DNA from: an uncultured Bacteroidota bacterium
GTDB lineage: Bacteria; Bacteroidota; Bacteroidia; Chitinophagales; Saprospiraceae
DNA length: 16,428 nt
Assembly: GCA_937952445.1 (NCBI GenBank)
Contig: CALGAA010000128.1
Location: 1-16,428, forward strand
Reading direction: 5' to 3'
In this document: positions 15,980 to 16,428 of the stretch, piece after piece
How positions within the stretch are numbered: the first letter of the stretch is position 1
How the letters are laid out: each line of letters starts with the position of its first letter
Program-made: the position numbers and the translations under genes
Notes under the pieces: model-generated
What the model was told of the DNA's origin: nothing
The model's input: only the letters and a program-made list of their open reading frames with translations
Databases searched by the model: none

Positions 15980-16428
15980 ATGCGTAAGAACATAATTATT
16001 TCCGCTTTAGTTGCTTTATTGGTAACTGTTTTGACAATTGGTGTTTACAACCATTTTTCACAGGACAAAGTGCCAAATATTTCATTTCAGGAGGAATTGA
16101 GTGCTCCGGTGAACAATGTATTGTATACTTTGGATGAGAATGGGAATGCTGTTCCATTGGATTTTACACAAACTGCGAAAAAAGTGGCACCCGCTGTAGT
16201 CCAGATCAACGTTGAGATTTCAGCCAGATCGGGGAATCGTGGTCGCCAAAGAGAAGTACGTGATCCATTCCGTGACTTTTTCAACGATGATTTTTTCAGG
16301 GATTTTTTCCCCAGCCCCAGACAAGCTCCACGAGGGCAGGAACCTCCTGTTGCACGAGGTAAAGGATCAGGGGTGATCATTAACTCCAATGGTTATATCG
16401 TTACGAACAATCACGTCGTGGAAAACGC
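15980..16428 (+). CDS. DegP/HtrA-family serine protease, N-terminal part, cut by window edge
   Basis: 149 codons are visible with no stop before the window ends. The protein begins MRKNIIISALVALLVTVLTI, an N-terminal hydrophobic stretch that is either a signal peptide or a membrane anchor. Residues 62-83 (FTQTAKKVAPAVVQINVEI and on) are the conserved entry to the trypsin-like domain. An acidic, aromatic loop follows (DPFRDFF at 95-101 and FRDFF at 106-110), the usual regulatory loop of HtrA. GSGVIINSNGYIVTNNHVV (129-147) holds the catalytic His145; the Asp, Ser and PDZ domains lie beyond the window. It would act in the periplasm on misfolded envelope proteins. Upstream 15764-15979 shows no convincing promoter box. 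The start at 15980 is the first ATG in this frame giving the hydrophobic leader. Confidence 0.93.
   Translation, partial: MRKNIIISALVALLVTVLTIGVYNHFSQDKVPNISFQEELSAPVNNVLYTLDENGNAVPLDFTQTAKKVAPAVVQINVEISARSGNRGRQREVRDPFRDFFNDDFFRDFFPSPRQAPRGQEPPVARGKGSGVIINSNGYIVTNNHVVEN

Overview
This window most likely comes from a member of the Bacteroidota, probably a marine or environmental Saprospiraceae/Cytophaga-like organism. The reasons are three matches to the phylum's -7 promoter motif TAnnTTTG just upstream of genes, a large secreted lamin-tail protein with a FlgD/T9SS-like C-terminus, an RND pump with extra membrane segments, and a Tat-targeted Gfo/Idh/MocA oxidoreductase. The lineage is inferred from gene content and motifs, not from a marker gene.

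Layout. 1-639 has no intact gene, but the minus strand carries what looks like a decayed reading frame broken by stops and frameshifts. 640-1725 (+) is a Gfo/Idh/MocA oxidoreductase. 1726-1910 is a convergent spacer with hairpins. 1911-3944 (-) is a two-gene unit: a coiled-coil DUF349-like protein followed with no gap by the 23S rRNA 2'-O-methyltransferase rlmB. 4076-5074 (-) is asd, aspartate-semialdehyde dehydrogenase. From 5144 (+) three overlapping genes run together: a secreted lamin-tail protein, a membrane-anchored endonuclease/exonuclease/phosphatase-fold protein that seems to have lost catalytic residues, and a small DgkA-family lipid kinase. 8672-9132 is a noncoding gap with a strong 11-bp inverted repeat and a promoter. 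9133-15126 (+) is a complete tripartite efflux operon (TolC-like, adaptor lipoprotein, RND pump) with overlapping genes, followed 10 bp later by pdxH. 15980 to the window edge is the start of a DegP/HtrA-family periplasmic serine protease.

How they work together. The TolC/adaptor/RND set should assemble into one envelope-spanning exporter. The HtrA protease handles envelope protein quality. DgkA-family enzymes recycle diacylglycerol or phosphorylate undecaprenol, and here one is coupled to a secreted beta-rich protein and an EEP-fold membrane protein. rlmB, asd and pdxH are housekeeping genes for ribosome modification, the lysine/threonine/methionine and diaminopimelate branch, and vitamin B6. 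I saw no CRISPR array, tRNA, rRNA, insertion sequence or phage gene. The least ordinary items are the lamin-tail/EEP/DgkA overlap cluster and the decayed gene at the left end.
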